Assembly (NCBI RefSeq): GCF_051014445.1
Contig: NC_135137.1
Span: 12,773,501-12,837,500 of the forward strand
DNA from: Colletes latitarsis
Lineage: Eukaryota > Arthropoda > Insecta > Hymenoptera > Colletidae
Direction: 5' to 3'
DNA: 64,000 bases
The notes beneath the pieces were generated by a model. It did not search any database and had not been told where the DNA came from. It saw only the letters and a program-made list of their open reading frames with translations. Below, piece by piece: positions 12,634 through 23,639 of the stretch; position 1 is the stretch's first letter; each line of letters starts with the position of its first letter. The position numbers and the translations under genes were made by a program.

Positions 12634-14100
12634 GATAACGCCGGTTATGTCTGGGTTAGGTCTGGTATTTGCCATCATCTAGCTCATACTTTCGCTTTTT
12701 TCGCATACTTGAATGACCAGATCCTGGGCTTTTTCTGGTAAGGATCACGTATTAATGTGGTACCACACTCAAATTGTCAATAAAACCTGGTTCCGATTAA
12801 TAGTTTAGAGGAGAACGCCGGTTTTGCCTGCGTTAGGTCTGCTATTTGCCATCTTCTAGCTCATACTTTCGCTTTTTTCGCATACTTGAATGACCAGATC
12901 CTGGGCTTTTTCTGGTTTGCATCACGTAGCAATGCTGTACCACTCCGAAACAGTCAATGAAACCTTTTTCCCATTAATATTTTAGAGGATGACGCCGGTT
13001 AGGTTTGTGTTAGGTCCGGTATTTGCTATAATCTGGCTCCTACTTTCGCTACTTTAGCATACTTGTTGGCCAGATCCTGGGTTTTTTTCTGGTTAGGACC
13101 ACGTAGTAATGTGGTACCACACTGAAACAGTCAACTAAACCTGGTTCCGATTAATATTTTAGAGGATAACGCCGGTTATGTCTAGGTTAGGTCTGGTATT
13201 TGCCCTCATCAAGCTCGAATTTTCGCAATTTTCGCATACTTGTTGGCCAGATCCTGGCATTTTTCTGGTTTGGATCACGTAGTGATGTGGTACCACACCG
13301 AAACAGTCAATTTAACCTGGATTCGATCAATACTTTAGAGGATAAGGCCGATTAGGTTTGTGCTAGGTCTGGTATTTGCAATCATCTGCCTCATACATTC
13401 GCATCTTTCGCAAACTTGTTGGCCAGATCCTGGGTTTTTTTCTGGCTCGGATCACGTATTAATGTGGTACCACACTCAAATTGTAAATGAAACCTGGTTT
13501 CGATTAATATTTTAGAGGAGAACGCCGGTTATGCCTGGGTTAGGTCTGGTATTTGCCACCATCTACCTCCTACTTTCGCTTTTTTCGCATACTTGAATGA
13601 CCAGATCATGGGCTTTCTCTGGTTTGGATCACGTAGTAATGTGGTACCACACTGTAATAGTCAACTAATCCTGGTTCCGATTATTATTTTAGAGGATAAC
13701 GCCGGTTATGTCTGGGTTAGGTCTGGTATTTATCATCATCTGACTCAGATTTTCGGATTCTTCGCATACTTGTTGGCCAGATCCTGGGTTTTTTCTGGTT
13801 TGGATCACGTAGTAATATGGTACCACACCGAAACAGTCGATTAAACCTGGTTCCGATTAATATCTTAAAGGATACCGCCGGTTATGTCTGGGTTAGGTCT
13901 GGTATTTGCCCTCGTCTGGCTCGTACTTTCGCAGTTTTCGCATACTTGAATGGGCAGATCCTGGATTCTTTTCCGGTTAGGTCACGTAATAAAGTGGTAC
14001 CGCGCTGAAACGGTCAATTAAACCTGGTTTCGATCAAAATTTTAGAGGATAACTCTGGTTATGTCTGGGTTAGTTCTGGTATTTGCAATCATCTGGCTCG
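12634..14100. repeat. transition zone between monomer families
   Basis: About eight monomers in which left-family marks (GGCTAATATTTTCGC, GTGGGCCAGACC, TTGGAAAACGCC) stop. Right-family marks become regular: GAATGACCAG, GGTTTTGCCTGCGTTAGG, TTTAGCATACTTG and CGCGCTGAAACGG. A few right-family monomers occur earlier, near 7,650-8,060 and in the matching U3 positions near 11,520-11,930, so the border is a gradient rather than a clean edge. No gene or other feature is seen here. Confidence 0.65.
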
Positions 14101-15464
14101 TGCTTTCGCATTTTTCGCATACTTGTTGGCCAGATCCTGGGCTCTCGCTGATTTGGATCACTTAGTAATGTTTTACCACACCGACACAGTCAATCAAACG
14201 TGGTTGCGATTAATATTTTAGAGGATAACGCCGGTTATGTCTGGGTTAGGCCTGGTATTAGGCATCATCTAGCTCTTACTTTCGCATTTTTCGCATACTT
14301 GTTGGCCAGATCCTGGGTTTTGTCCGGTTTGGATCACGTAGTAATGTGGTACCACACTGGAACAGTCAATTAATCCTGGTTCCGATTATTATTTCAGAGG
14401 ATAACGGCGGTTATGTCTGGGTTAGGTCTGGTATTTGCCCTCATCTGGCTCGAATTTTCGCATTCTTCGCATACTTGTTGGCCAGATCCTGGCCTTTTTC
14501 TGGTTTGGATCACGTAGTGATGTGGTACCACACCGAAACAGTCAATTTAACCTGGATTCGATCAATATTTTGGCGGATAACGCCGGTTATGTCTGGGTTA
14601 GGTCTGGTATTTGCCATCATCTAGCCCATAGTTTCGCATTTTTCGAATATTTGTTGGCCAGATCCTGGCATTTTTCTGGTTTGGATCACGTAGTAATGAG
14701 GTACCACACCGAAACAGTCAACTAAACCTGGATCCGATTAATATTTTAGAGGACAACGCCGGTTATGCTTGGGTTAATTCTGGTATTTGCAAACATCTAC
14801 GTCATACTTTCGCATTTTTCGCATACTTGTTGGCCAGATCCTGGCCTTTTTCTGGTTCGGATCACGTAGTATTTTGGTACCACACTGAAACTGTCAATTT
14901 AACCTGGTTCCGATTAATATTTTAGATGATAACGCCGGTTATGTCTGGGTTAGGTCTGGTATTTGCCATCATCTATCTCATACTTTCGCTTTTTTCGCAT
15001 ACTTGAATGGCCAGATCCTGGCCTTTTTCGGGTTTGGTTCCCGTAGTAATGTGGTACCACACTGTAACAGTCAATTAAACCCGGTTGCGATTAATATTTT
15101 AGAGGATAACGCCGGTTATGTCTGGGTTAGGTCTGGTATTTGCCCTCATCTGGCTCGTACTTTCGCATTTTTCGCATACTTGTTGGCCAGATCCTGGGTT
15201 TTTTCTGGTTCCGATCACGTGGTACAGTTGTACCACACTGAAACAGTCAATTAAACCTGGTTGCGATCAATATTTCAGAGGATAACATCTGTTAGGTCTG
15301 GGTTACGTCAGGTATTTTCAATCATCTGCATCATACTTTCGCTACTTTCGCATACTTGTTGGCCAGATCCTGGGGTTTTTCCTGGTTAGGATCACGTAGT
15401 AATGTGGTATCACACAGAAATAGTCAATAAAACCTGGTTCCGATTAATATTTTAGAGGATAACG
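14101..15464. repeat. block S1, copy of 17,409-18,772
   Basis: Matches the later block at a constant offset of 3,308 bp with scattered substitutions. The identity limits are visible: CTCGTGCTTTCG against CGCATGCTTTCG on the left, and ACGCCGG against ACGGCGG on the right. If the inserted retroposon and its extra 14-bp target copy (485 bp) are subtracted, the period is 2,823 bp, close to 16 monomers. The insertion therefore lies in the spacer between the two copies. Confidence 0.85.
15219..15236. repeat. expanded-dyad monomer class, first of 13
   Basis: GTGGTACAGTTGTACCAC, two 8-bp inverted arms with spacer GT, replaces the usual GTAGTAATGTGGTACCAC at the same place and with the same length. 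Four clustered substitutions produce it. Starts of all copies seen: 15,219; 18,527; 20,992; 28,171; 32,911; 40,090; 45,867; 47,760; 51,619; 55,808; 57,395; 60,372; 61,959. Several are paired by the large duplications. None is present in the first 15 kb. Confidence 0.88.
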
Positions 15465-16235
15465 CCGGTTATGTCTGGGTTAGGTCTGGTATTTGCCATC
15501 ATCTAGCCCATACTTTCGCATTTTTCGAATACTTGTTGGCCAGATCCTGGCATTTTTCTGGTTTGGATCACGTAGTGATGTGGTGCCACACCGAAACAGT
15601 CAACTAAACCTGGATCCGATTAATATTTTAGAGGACAACGCCGGTTATGCTTCGGTTAGGTCTGGTATTTGCCCTCATCTGCCTCGTACTTTCGCAGTTT
15701 TCGCATACTTGAATGGGCAGATCCTGGATTCTTTTCCGGTTAGGTCACGTAATAAAGTGGTACCGCGCTGAAACGGTCAATTAAACCTGGTTTCGATCAA
15801 AATTTTAGAGGATAACGCTGGTTATGTCTGGGTTAGTTCTGGTATTTGCAATCATCTGGCTCGTGCTTTCGCATTTTTCGCATACTTGTTGGCCAGATCC
15901 TGGGCTTTTTCTGGTTTGGATCACGTAGTAATATGGTACCACACCGAAACAGTCAACTAAACCTGGATCCGATTAATATTTTAGAGGATAACGCCGGTTA
16001 TGTCTGGGTTAGTTCTGGTATTTGCCATCATCTAGCTCATACTTTCGCTTTTTTCGCATACTTGAATGACCAGATCCTTGGCTTTTTCTGGTTTGGATTA
16101 CGTAGCAATGCTGTACCACTCCGAAACAGTCAATGAAACCTTGTTCCCATTAATATTTTAGAGGATAGCGCCGGTTAGGTTTGTGTTAGGTCCGGTATTT
16201 GCTATAATCTGGCTCATACTTTCGCTAATTTAGCA

Positions 16236-16249
16236 TACTTGTTGGCCAG
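16236..16249 (+). repeat. target-site duplication, left copy
   Basis: TACTTGTTGGCCAG is found immediately before the foreign sequence and again immediately after its poly(A) tail, at 16,721-16,734. Joining the flanks at this motif restores an ordinary monomer like those near 45,480 and 46,350, so the insertion was clean. The base before it is A, which cannot be told from the tail, so the duplication may be 15 bp. Confidence 0.93.
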
Positions 16250-16251
16250 GA

Positions 16252-16288
16252 GTGCCTCCCCCTACCGGTCCGACGCAAGGGGAGGCAC
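16252..16288 (+). other. retroposon hairpin 1
   Basis: GTGCCTCCCC (16,252-16,261) pairs perfectly with GGGGAGGCAC (16,279-16,288): a 10-bp stem with a 17-nt loop, one base inside the 5' edge of the element. Confidence 0.8.
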
Positions 16289-16331
16289 CCTCGGCGGTCT
16301 GGTGCGGCCATGAACGCCCGGCCGCCGAGGG
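16288..16331 (+). other. retroposon hairpin 2
   Basis: CCCTCGGCGG (16,288-16,297) pairs perfectly with CCGCCGAGGG (16,322-16,331). It abuts hairpin 1 and shares one base with it, so the two stems could stack. Confidence 0.78.
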
Positions 16332-16400
16332 GTGGAAACGGGGTCGCGGGCAGTTGCGAGTTGGGGCTCGCAGCCGCCACTAAACGCGGCCCCGGGACGG

Positions 16401-16437
16401 ATAGCGGCGGGATGGAGTGGCCCCGTCCCGCCGCTAT
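16401..16437 (+). other. retroposon hairpin 3
   Basis: ATAGCGGCGGGA (16,401-16,412) pairs perfectly with TCCCGCCGCTAT (16,426-16,437): a 12-bp stem and 13-nt loop. Confidence 0.82.
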
Positions 16438-16454
16438 GAGGCAGTGTGTCTACT

Positions 16455-16475
16455 GGGGGGACCGATTGTCCCCCC
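16455..16475 (+). other. retroposon hairpin 4
   Basis: GGGGGGAC (16,455-16,462) pairs with GTCCCCCC (16,468-16,475) around the 5-nt loop CGATT. Confidence 0.78.
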
Positions 16476-16484
16476 GGGGGATGG

Positions 16485-16496
16485 GCGCGAAAGCGC
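16485..16496 (+). other. retroposon hairpin 5 with GAAA tetraloop
   Basis: GCGC-GAAA-GCGC: a short stem closed by a GNRA tetraloop, a class of loop known to be unusually stable and often used in RNA tertiary contacts or protein binding. Whether it acts so here is inference. Confidence 0.65.
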
Positions 16497-16504
16497 GGGC
16501 ACGG

Positions 16505-16548
16505 GGAGGATACCGGAAGAATGCTTCGAGCGATTCCCGGTATCCTCC
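16505..16548 (+). other. retroposon hairpin 6
   Basis: GGAGGATACCGG (16,505-16,516) pairs perfectly with CCGGTATCCTCC (16,537-16,548): a 12-bp stem. The 20-nt loop can fold further through GAAT and ATTC. Confidence 0.8.
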
Positions 16549-16582
16549 TAAAGCGTGCCGAAGGGTCACCGTGGGGTTTTTA

Positions 16583-16629
16583 GTGGGTAGGTCCCGCGCC
16601 TGTCGTTGTACGGGCGCGGGGAATCCCAC
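16583..16629 (+). other. retroposon hairpin 7, conserved-looking 3' stem
   Basis: An outer stem GTGGG (16,583-16,587) with CCCAC (16,625-16,629) encloses an inner stem CCCGCGCC (16,593-16,600) with GGCGCGGG (16,613-16,620). This is the part that resembles the 3' ends of R1-type elements, where the element's own reverse transcriptase would be expected to recognise the RNA. That role is inferred from the family. Confidence 0.7.
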
Positions 16630-16635
16630 ACACCC

Positions 16636-16663
16636 CTCCCACCTCTCCCCAAGGAGGTGGGAG
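16636..16663 (+). other. retroposon hairpin 8
   Basis: CTCCCACCTC (16,636-16,645) pairs perfectly with GAGGTGGGAG (16,654-16,663) around an 8-nt loop; the last structured element before the tail. Confidence 0.78.
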
Positions 16664-16691
16664 AGAGTCTTTCGAAGATTTTCCCCACGAC

Positions 16692-16720
<29 letters not shown>
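16692..16720 (+). other. poly(A) tail of the retroposon
   Basis: Twenty-nine uninterrupted A. The lack of any substitution in the tail suggests a fairly recent insertion, or correction of the run in assembly; homopolymer length in reads is unreliable. I see no AATAAA signal upstream. Confidence 0.93.
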
Positions 16721-16723
<3 letters not shown>

Positions 16724-16734
16724 TTGTTGGCCAG
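16721..16734 (+). repeat. target-site duplication, right copy
   Basis: TACTTGTTGGCCAG, identical to 16,236-16,249, directly after the poly(A) tail. The monomer then continues normally with ATCCTGGG. Confidence 0.93.
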
Positions 16735-17408
16735 ATCCTGGGTTTTTTTCTGGTTAGGACCACGTTGTAATGTGGTACCACACCGAAACAGTCAACTAAA
16801 CCTGGATCCGATTAATATTTTAGAGGACAACGCCGGTTATGCTTGGGTTAGGTCTGGTATTTGCCCTCATCTGGCTCGTACTTTCGCATTTTTCGCATAC
16901 TTGTTGGCCAGATCCTGCCCTTTTTCTGGTTAGGATCACGTATTAATGTGGTACCACACTCAAATTGTCAATAAAACCTGGTTCCGATTAATAGTTTAGA
17001 GGAGAACGCCGGTTTTGCCTGCGTTAGGTCTGCTATTTGCCATCTTCTAGCTCATACTTTCGCTTTTTTCGCATACTTGAATGACCAGATCCTGGGCTTT
17101 CTCTGGTTTGCATCACGCAGCAATTCTGTACCACTCCGAAACAGTCAATGAAACCTTGTTCCCATTAATATTTTAGAGGATAACGCCGATTAGGTTTGTG
17201 TTAGGTCCGGTATTTGCTATAATCTGGCTCATACTTTCGCTACTTTAGCATACTTGTTGGCCAGATCCTGGGTTTTTTTCTGGTTAGGACCACGTAGTAA
17301 TGTGGTACCACATCGAAACAGTCAATTAAACCTTGTTCCGATTAATATTTTAGAGGATAACGCCGGTTATGTCTGGGTTAGGTCTGGTATATGCAATCAT
17401 CTGGCGCA

Positions 17409-18772
17409 TGCTTTCGCATTTTTCGCATACTTGTTGGCCAGATCCTGGGCTCTCGCTGATTTGGATCACGTAGTAATGTTTTACCACACCGACACAGTCA
17501 ATCAAACGTGGTTGCGATTAATATTTTAGAGGATAACGCCGGTTATGTCTGGGTTAGGCCTGGTATTAGGCATCATCTAGCTCTTACTTTCGCATTTGTC
17601 GCATACTTGTTCGCCAGATCCTGGGTTTTGTCCGGTTTGGATCACGTAGTAATGTGGTACCACACTGGAACAGTCAATTAATCCTGGTTCCGATTATTAT
17701 TTTAGAGGATAACGGCGGTTATATCTGGGTTAGGTCTGGTATTTGCCCTCATCTGGCTCGAATTTTCGCATTCTTCGCATACTTGTTGGCCAGATCCTGG
17801 CCTTTTTCTGGTTTGGATCACGTAGTGATGTGGTACCACACAGAAACAGTCAATTTAACCTGGATTCGATCAATATTTTGGCGGATAACGCCGGTTATGT
17901 CTGGGTTAGGTCTGGTATTTGCCATCATCTAGCCCATAGTTTCGCATTTTTCAAATATTTGTTGGCCAGTTCCTGGCATTTTTCTGGTTTGGATCACGTA
18001 GTAATGAGGTACCACACCGAAACAGTCAACTAAACCTGGATCCGATTAATATTTTAGAGGACAACGCCGGTTATGCTTGGGTTAATTCTGGTATTTGCAA
18101 ACATCTATGTCATACTTTCGCATTTTACGCATACTTGTTGGCCAGATCCTGGCCTTTTTCTGGTTCGGATCACGTAGTATTTTGGTACCACACTGAAACA
18201 GTCAATTTAACCTGGTTCCGATTAATATTTTAGATGATAACGCCGGTTATGTCTGGGTTAGGTCTGGTATTTGCCATCATCTATCTCATACTTTCGCTTT
18301 TTTCGCATACTTGAATGGCCAGATCCTGGCCTTTTTCGGGTTTGGTTCCCGTAGTAATGTGGTACCACACTGTAACAGTCAATTAAACCCGGTTGCGATT
18401 AATATTTTAGAGGATAACGCCGGTTATGTCTGGGTTAGGTCTGGTATTTGCCCTCATCTGGCTCGTACTTTCGCATTTTTCGCATACTTGTTGGCCAGAT
18501 CCTCGGTTTTTTCTGGTTCCGATCACGTGGTACAGTTGTACCACAGTGAAACAGTCAATTAAACCTGGTTGCGATCAATATTTCAGAGGATAACATCTGT
18601 TAGGTCTGGGTTACGTCAGGTATTTTCAATCATCTGCATCATACTTTCGCTACTTTCGCATACTTGTTGGCCAGATCCTGGGGGTTTTCCTGGTTAGGAT
18701 CACGTAGTAATGTGGTATCACACAGAAATAGTCAATAAAACCTGGTTCCGATTAATATTTTAGAGGATAACG
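17409..18772. repeat. block S2, copy of 14,101-15,464
   Basis: Second copy of block S1. It includes the GGGCTCTCGCTGATTTGG monomer, the TAATCCTGGTTCCGATTATT monomer and an expanded-dyad monomer at 18,527. Its interior (about 17,708-18,265) is repeated again at 18,766-19,325 at an offset of 1,058 bp (six monomers), so the 18.7-20.9 kb segment is built from the same pieces in a changed order. Confidence 0.85.
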
Positions 18773-20932
18773 GCGGTTATGTCTGGGTTAGGTCTGGTAT
18801 TTGCCCTCATCTGGCTCGAATTTTCGCATTCTTCGCATACTTGTTGGCCAGATCCTGGCCTTTTTCTGGTTTGGATCACGTAGTGATGTGGTACCACACC
18901 GAAACAGTCAATTTAACCTGGATTCGATCAATATTTTGGCGGATAACGCCAGTTATGTCTGGGTTAGGTCTGGTATTTGCCATCATCTAGCCCATAGTTT
19001 CGCATTTTTCGAATATTTGTTGGCCAGATCCTGGCATTTTTCTGGTTTGGATCACGTAGTAATGAGGTACCACACCGAAACAGTCAACTAAACCTGGATC
19101 CGATTATTATTTTAGAGGACAACGCCGGTTATGCTTGGGTTAATTCTGGTATTTGCAAACATCTACGTCATACTTTCGCATTTTTCGCATACTTGTTGGC
19201 CAGATCCTGGCCTTTTTCTGGTTCGGATCACGTAGTATTTTGGTACCACACTGAAACTGTCAATTTAACCTGGTTCCGATTAATATTTTAGATGATAACG
19301 CCGGTTATGTCTGGGTTAGGTCTGGTATTTGCAATCATCTGGCGCATGCTTTCGCATTTTTCGCATACTTGTTGGCCAGATCCTGGGCTCTCGCTGATTT
19401 GGATCACGTAGTAATGTTTTACCACAACGACACAGTCAATCAAACGTGGTTGCGATTAATATTTTAGAGGATAACGCCGGTTATGTCTGGGTTAGGCCTG
19501 GTATTAGGCATCATCTAGCTCTTACTTTCGCATTTTTCGCATACTCGTTGGCCAGATCCTGGGTTTTGTCCAGTTTGGATCACGTAGTAATGTGGTACCA
19601 CACTGGAACAGTCAATTAATCCTGGTTCCGATTATTATTTTAGAGGATAACGGCGGTTATGTCCGGGTTAGGTCTGGTATTTGCCATCATCTAGCCCATA
19701 TTTTCGCATTTTTCGAATATTTGTTGGCCAGATCCTGGCATTTTTCTGGTTTGGATCACGTAGTAATGAGGTACCACACCGAAACAGTCAACTAAACCTG
19801 GATCCGATTAATATTTTAGAGGACAACGCCGGTTATGCTTGGGTTAATTCTGGTATTTGCAAACATCTACGTCATACTTTCGCATTTTTCGCATACTTGT
19901 TGGCCAGATCCTGGCCTTTTTCTGGTTCGGATCACGTAGTATTTTGGTACCACACTGAAACTGTCAATTTAACCTGGTTCCGATTAATATTTTAGATGAT
20001 AACGCCGGTTATGTCTGGGTTAGGTCTGGTATTTGCCATCATCTATCTCATACTTTCGCTTTTTTCGCATACTTGAATGGCCAGATCCTGGCCTTTTTCG
20101 GGTTTGGATCACGTAGTGATGTGGTACCACACCGAAACAGTCAATTTAACCTGGATTCGATCAATATTTTGGCGGATAACGCCAGTTATGTCTGGGTCAG
20201 GTCTGGTATTTGGAATCATCTGCCTCATACTTTCACATTTTTCGCTTACTTGTTGGCCAGATCCTCCGTTTTTCCGGTTTGGATCACGTAATAATGTGGT
20301 ACCACACCGAAACAGTCAACTAAACCTGGTTCCGATTAATATTTTAGAGGACAACGCCGGTTATGCTTGGGTTAATTCTGGTATTTGCAAACATCTACGT
20401 CATACTTTCGCATTTATCGCATACTTGTTGGCCAGATCCTGGCCTTTTTCTGGTTCGGATCACGTAGTATTTTGGTACCACACTGAAACTGTCAATTTAA
20501 CCTGGTTCCGATTAATATTTTAGATGATAACGCCGGTTATGTCTGGGTTAGGTCTGGTATTTGCCATCATCTATCTCATGCTTTCGCATTTTTCGCATAC
20601 TTGTTGGCCAGATCCTGGCCTTTTTCGGGTTTGGATCACGTAGTAATGTGGTACCACACTGGAACAGTCAATTAATCCTGGTTCCGATCATTATTTTAGA
20701 GGATAACGGCGGTTATGTCCGGGTTAGGTCTGGTATTTGCCATCATCTAGTCCATAGTTTCGCATTTTTCGAATATTTGTTGGCCAGATCCTGGCCTTTT
20801 TCTGGTTCGGATCACGTAGTATTTTGGTACCACACTGAAACTGCCAATTAAACCTGGTTCCGATTTATATTTTAGAGGATAACGCCGGTTACGTTTGGGT
20901 TAGTTCTGGTATTTGCCCTCATCTGGCTCGTA
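18773..20932. repeat. shuffled blocks of S-type monomers
   Basis: About 12 monomers that reuse S1/S2 sequence in rearranged order. 18,773-19,325 matches 17,715-18,265. About 19,320-19,680 matches 17,385-17,740 at an offset of 1,938 bp (11 monomers). 19,680-20,070 and 20,340-20,560 repeat the GGTTCGGATCACGTAGTATT monomer set. Stepwise offsets of whole monomers suggest repeated unequal exchange or gene conversion. Nothing other than satellite is seen. Confidence 0.7.
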
Positions 20933-21361
20933 CTTTCGCATTTTTCGCATACTTGTTGGCCAGATCCTGGGTTTTTTCTGGTTCCGATCACGTGGTACAG
21001 TTGTACCACACTGAAACAGTCAATTAAACCTGGTTGCGATCAATATTTCAGAGGATAACATCTGTTAGGGCTGGGTTACGTCAGGTATTTTCAATCATCT
21101 GCATCATACTTTCGCTACTTTCGCATACTTGTTGGCCAGATCCTGGGGTTTTTCCTGGTTAGGATCACGTAGTAATGTGGTATCACACAGAAATAGTCAA
21201 TGAAACCTGGTTCCGATTAAGATTTTAGAGGATAACGGCGGTTATGTCCGGGTTAGGTCTGGTATTTGCCATCATCTAGTCCATAGTTTCGCATTTTTCG
21301 AATATTTGTTGGCCAGATCCTGGCCTTTTTCTGGTTTGGATCACGTAGTGATGTGGTACCA

Positions 21362-22496
21362 CACCGAAACAGTCAACTAAACCTGGATCCGATTAATATT
21401 TTAGAGGACAACGCCGCTTATGCTTCGGTTAGGTTTGGTATTTGCCCTCATCTGGCTCGTACTTTCGCAGTTTCGCATACTTGAAAGGGCAGATCCTGGA
21501 TTCTTTTCCGGTTAGGTCACGTAATAAAGTGGTACCGCGCTGAAACGGTCAATTAAACCTGGTTTCGATCAAAATTTTAGAGGATAACGCTGGTTATGTC
21601 TGGGTTAGTTCTGGTATTTGCAATCAGCTGGCTCGTGCTTTCGCATTTTTCGCATACTTGTTGGCCAGATCCTGGTCTTTTTCTGAACCACACTGAAACT
21701 GTCAATTAAACCTGGTTCCGATTTAGATTTCAGAGGATAACGCCGGTTATGTCTGGGTTACGTCAGGTATTTGCAAACATCTGCATCATACTTTCGCTAC
21801 TTTCGCATACTTGTTGGCCAGATCCTGGGGTTTTTCCTGGTTAGGATCACGTAGTAATGTGGTATCACACAGAAATAGTCAATAAAACCTGGTTCCGATT
21901 AATATTTTAGAGGATAACGACGGTTATGTCTGGGTTAGGTCTGGTATTTGCCATCATCTAGCCCATACTTTCGCATTTTTCGAATACTTGTTGGCCAGAT
22001 CCTGGCATTTTTCTGGTTTGGATCACGTAGTAATGTGGTACCACACTGGAACAGTCGATTAATCCTGGTTCCGATTATTATTGTAGAGGATAACGCCGGT
22101 TATGTCTGGGTTACGTCAGGTATTTGCAAACATCTGCATCATACTTTCGCTACTTTCGCATACATGTTGGCCAGATCCTGGCCTTTTTCTGGATTGGATC
22201 ACGTAGTAATGTGGTACCACACTGTAATAGTCAATTAAACCTCGTCCCGATTAATATTTTAGGTGATAACGCCGGTGATGTCTGGGTCAGGTCTGGTATT
22301 TGCCATCATCTAGCCCATACTTTCGCATTTTTCGAATACTTGTTGGCCAGATCCTGGCATTTTTCTGGTTTGGATCACGTAGTAATGTGGTACCACACTG
22401 GAACAGTCAATTAATCCTGGTTGCGATTATTATTTTAGAGTATAACGCCGGTTATGTCTGGGTTAGGTCTGGTATTTACCGTCATCTGACTCAGAT
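21362..22496. repeat. nested block Q1, copy of 26,625-27,759
   Basis: Matches Q2 at a constant offset of 5,263 bp with few substitutions. It includes a 153-bp monomer at 21,684, the rare TGTAGAGGATAACGCC monomer and the CATACATGTTGGCCAG variant. The right limit is TTTTCGGATTC against TTTTCGCATTT. Confidence 0.82.
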
Positions 22497-23639
22497 TTTC
22501 GGATTCTTCGCTTACTTGATGGCCAGATCCTGGGCTTTTTCTGGATTGGATCACGTAGTAATGTGGTACCACACTGTAATAGTCAATTAAACCTCGTCCC
22601 GATTAATATTTTAGGGGATAACGCCTGTGATGTCTGGGTCAGGTCTGGTATTTGCCTTCATCTGGCTCGAATTTTCGCATTTTTCGCATACTTGTTGGCC
22701 AGATCCTGCCCTTTTTCTGGTTAGGATCACGTATTAATGTGGTACCACACTCAAATTGTCAATAAAACCTGGTTCCGATTAATAGTTTAGAGGAGAACGC
22801 CGGTTTTGCCTGCGTTAGGTCTGCTATTTGCCATCTTCTAGCTCATACTTTCGCTTTTTTCGCATACTTGAATGACCAGATCCTGGGATTCTTCTGGTTT
22901 GCATCACGTAGCAATGCTGTACCACTCCGAAACAGTCAATGAAACCTTGTTCCCATTAATATTTTAGAGGATAACGCCGGTTAGGTTTGTGTTAGGTCCG
23001 GTATATGCTATAATCTGGCTCATACTTTCGCTACTTTCGCATACTTGTTGGCCAGATCCTGGGCTCTCGCTGATTTGGATCACGTAGTAATGTTTTACCA
23101 CACCGACACAGTCAATCAAACGTGGTTGCGATTAATATTTTAGAGGATAACGCCGGTTATGTCTGGGTTAGGCCTGGTATTAGGCATCATCTAGCTCTTA
23201 CTTTCGCATTTTTCGCATACTTGTTGGCCAGATCCTGGGTTTTGTCCGGTTTGGATCACGTAGTAATGTGGTACCACACTGTAATAGTCAATTAAACCTC
23301 GTCCCGATTAATATTTTAGGGGATAACGCCGGTGATGTCTGGGTTAGGTCTGGTATTTATCATCATCTGACTCAGATTTTCGGATTCTTCGCATACTTGT
23401 TGGCCAGATCCTAGGTTTTTCCTGGTTTTGATCACGTAGTAATGTGGTACCACACTGTAATAGTCAATTAATCCTGGTTCCGATTATTATTTTAGAGGAT
23501 AACGCCGGTTATGTCTGGGTTAGGTCTGGTATTTATCATCATCTGACTCAGATTTTCGGATTCTTCGCATACTTGTTGGCCAGATCCTAGGTTTTTCCTG
23601 GTTTTGATCACGTAGTAATGTGGTACCACACTGAAACAG

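Larger units (their letters stand above)
1..16249. repeat. 176-bp satellite array, left part
   Basis: Uninterrupted head-to-tail monomers all in the same orientation. Recurring landmarks in every copy, in order, are GATAACGCCGGTTATGTCTG, a GGTTAGGTCTGG stretch, TTTCGCAT written twice, TTGGCCAGATCCTGG, GGATCACGTAGTAATG, GTGGTACCAC, AACAGTCAATTAAACC and ATTAATATTTTAGAGG. Spacing between like landmarks is 176 bp or a near multiple. The array is already under way at base 1, so its left end lies outside the window. No unique sequence, gene or RNA gene is seen between monomers. One monomer is about the length of a nucleosome plus linker, which is typical of centromeric satellites; that location is inference. 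Confidence 0.97.
16250..16720 (+). mobile_element. poly(A)-tailed non-LTR retroposon fragment, possibly R1-clade
   Basis: A 471-bp sequence with no similarity to the satellite. Its body is about 67% GC against about 43% around it. It ends in 29 consecutive A and is bounded by a 14-bp direct repeat, the signature of target-primed reverse transcription. It has no reverse-transcriptase reading frame, so it is either a 5'-truncated LINE tail or a non-autonomous (SINE-like) element. The segment with TTTTTAGTGGGTAGGTCCC and, 40 bp later, GAATCCCACA resembles the 3' ends I recall for R1-clade elements of arthropods; that is recollection, not a search. I found no convincing Pol III A and B boxes. The body is a succession of eight strong hairpins. 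It occurs once in the window. Confidence 0.85.

Noticed and set aside
16250..16691. tRNA- or 5S-derived SINE head with Pol III promoter
   Set aside because: A CTTCGAGCGATTCC stretch near 16,524 is weakly reminiscent of a B box but lacks the leading G and there is no A box at proper distance.
16310..16933. 207-codon open frame across the inserted element, and a frame on the other strand at 16,566-16,781
   Set aside because: It reads through the hairpins, a 29-A homopolymer (poly-lysine) and into satellite. It has no reverse-transcriptase or other motif; the minus-strand frame likewise reads the tail as poly-phenylalanine.
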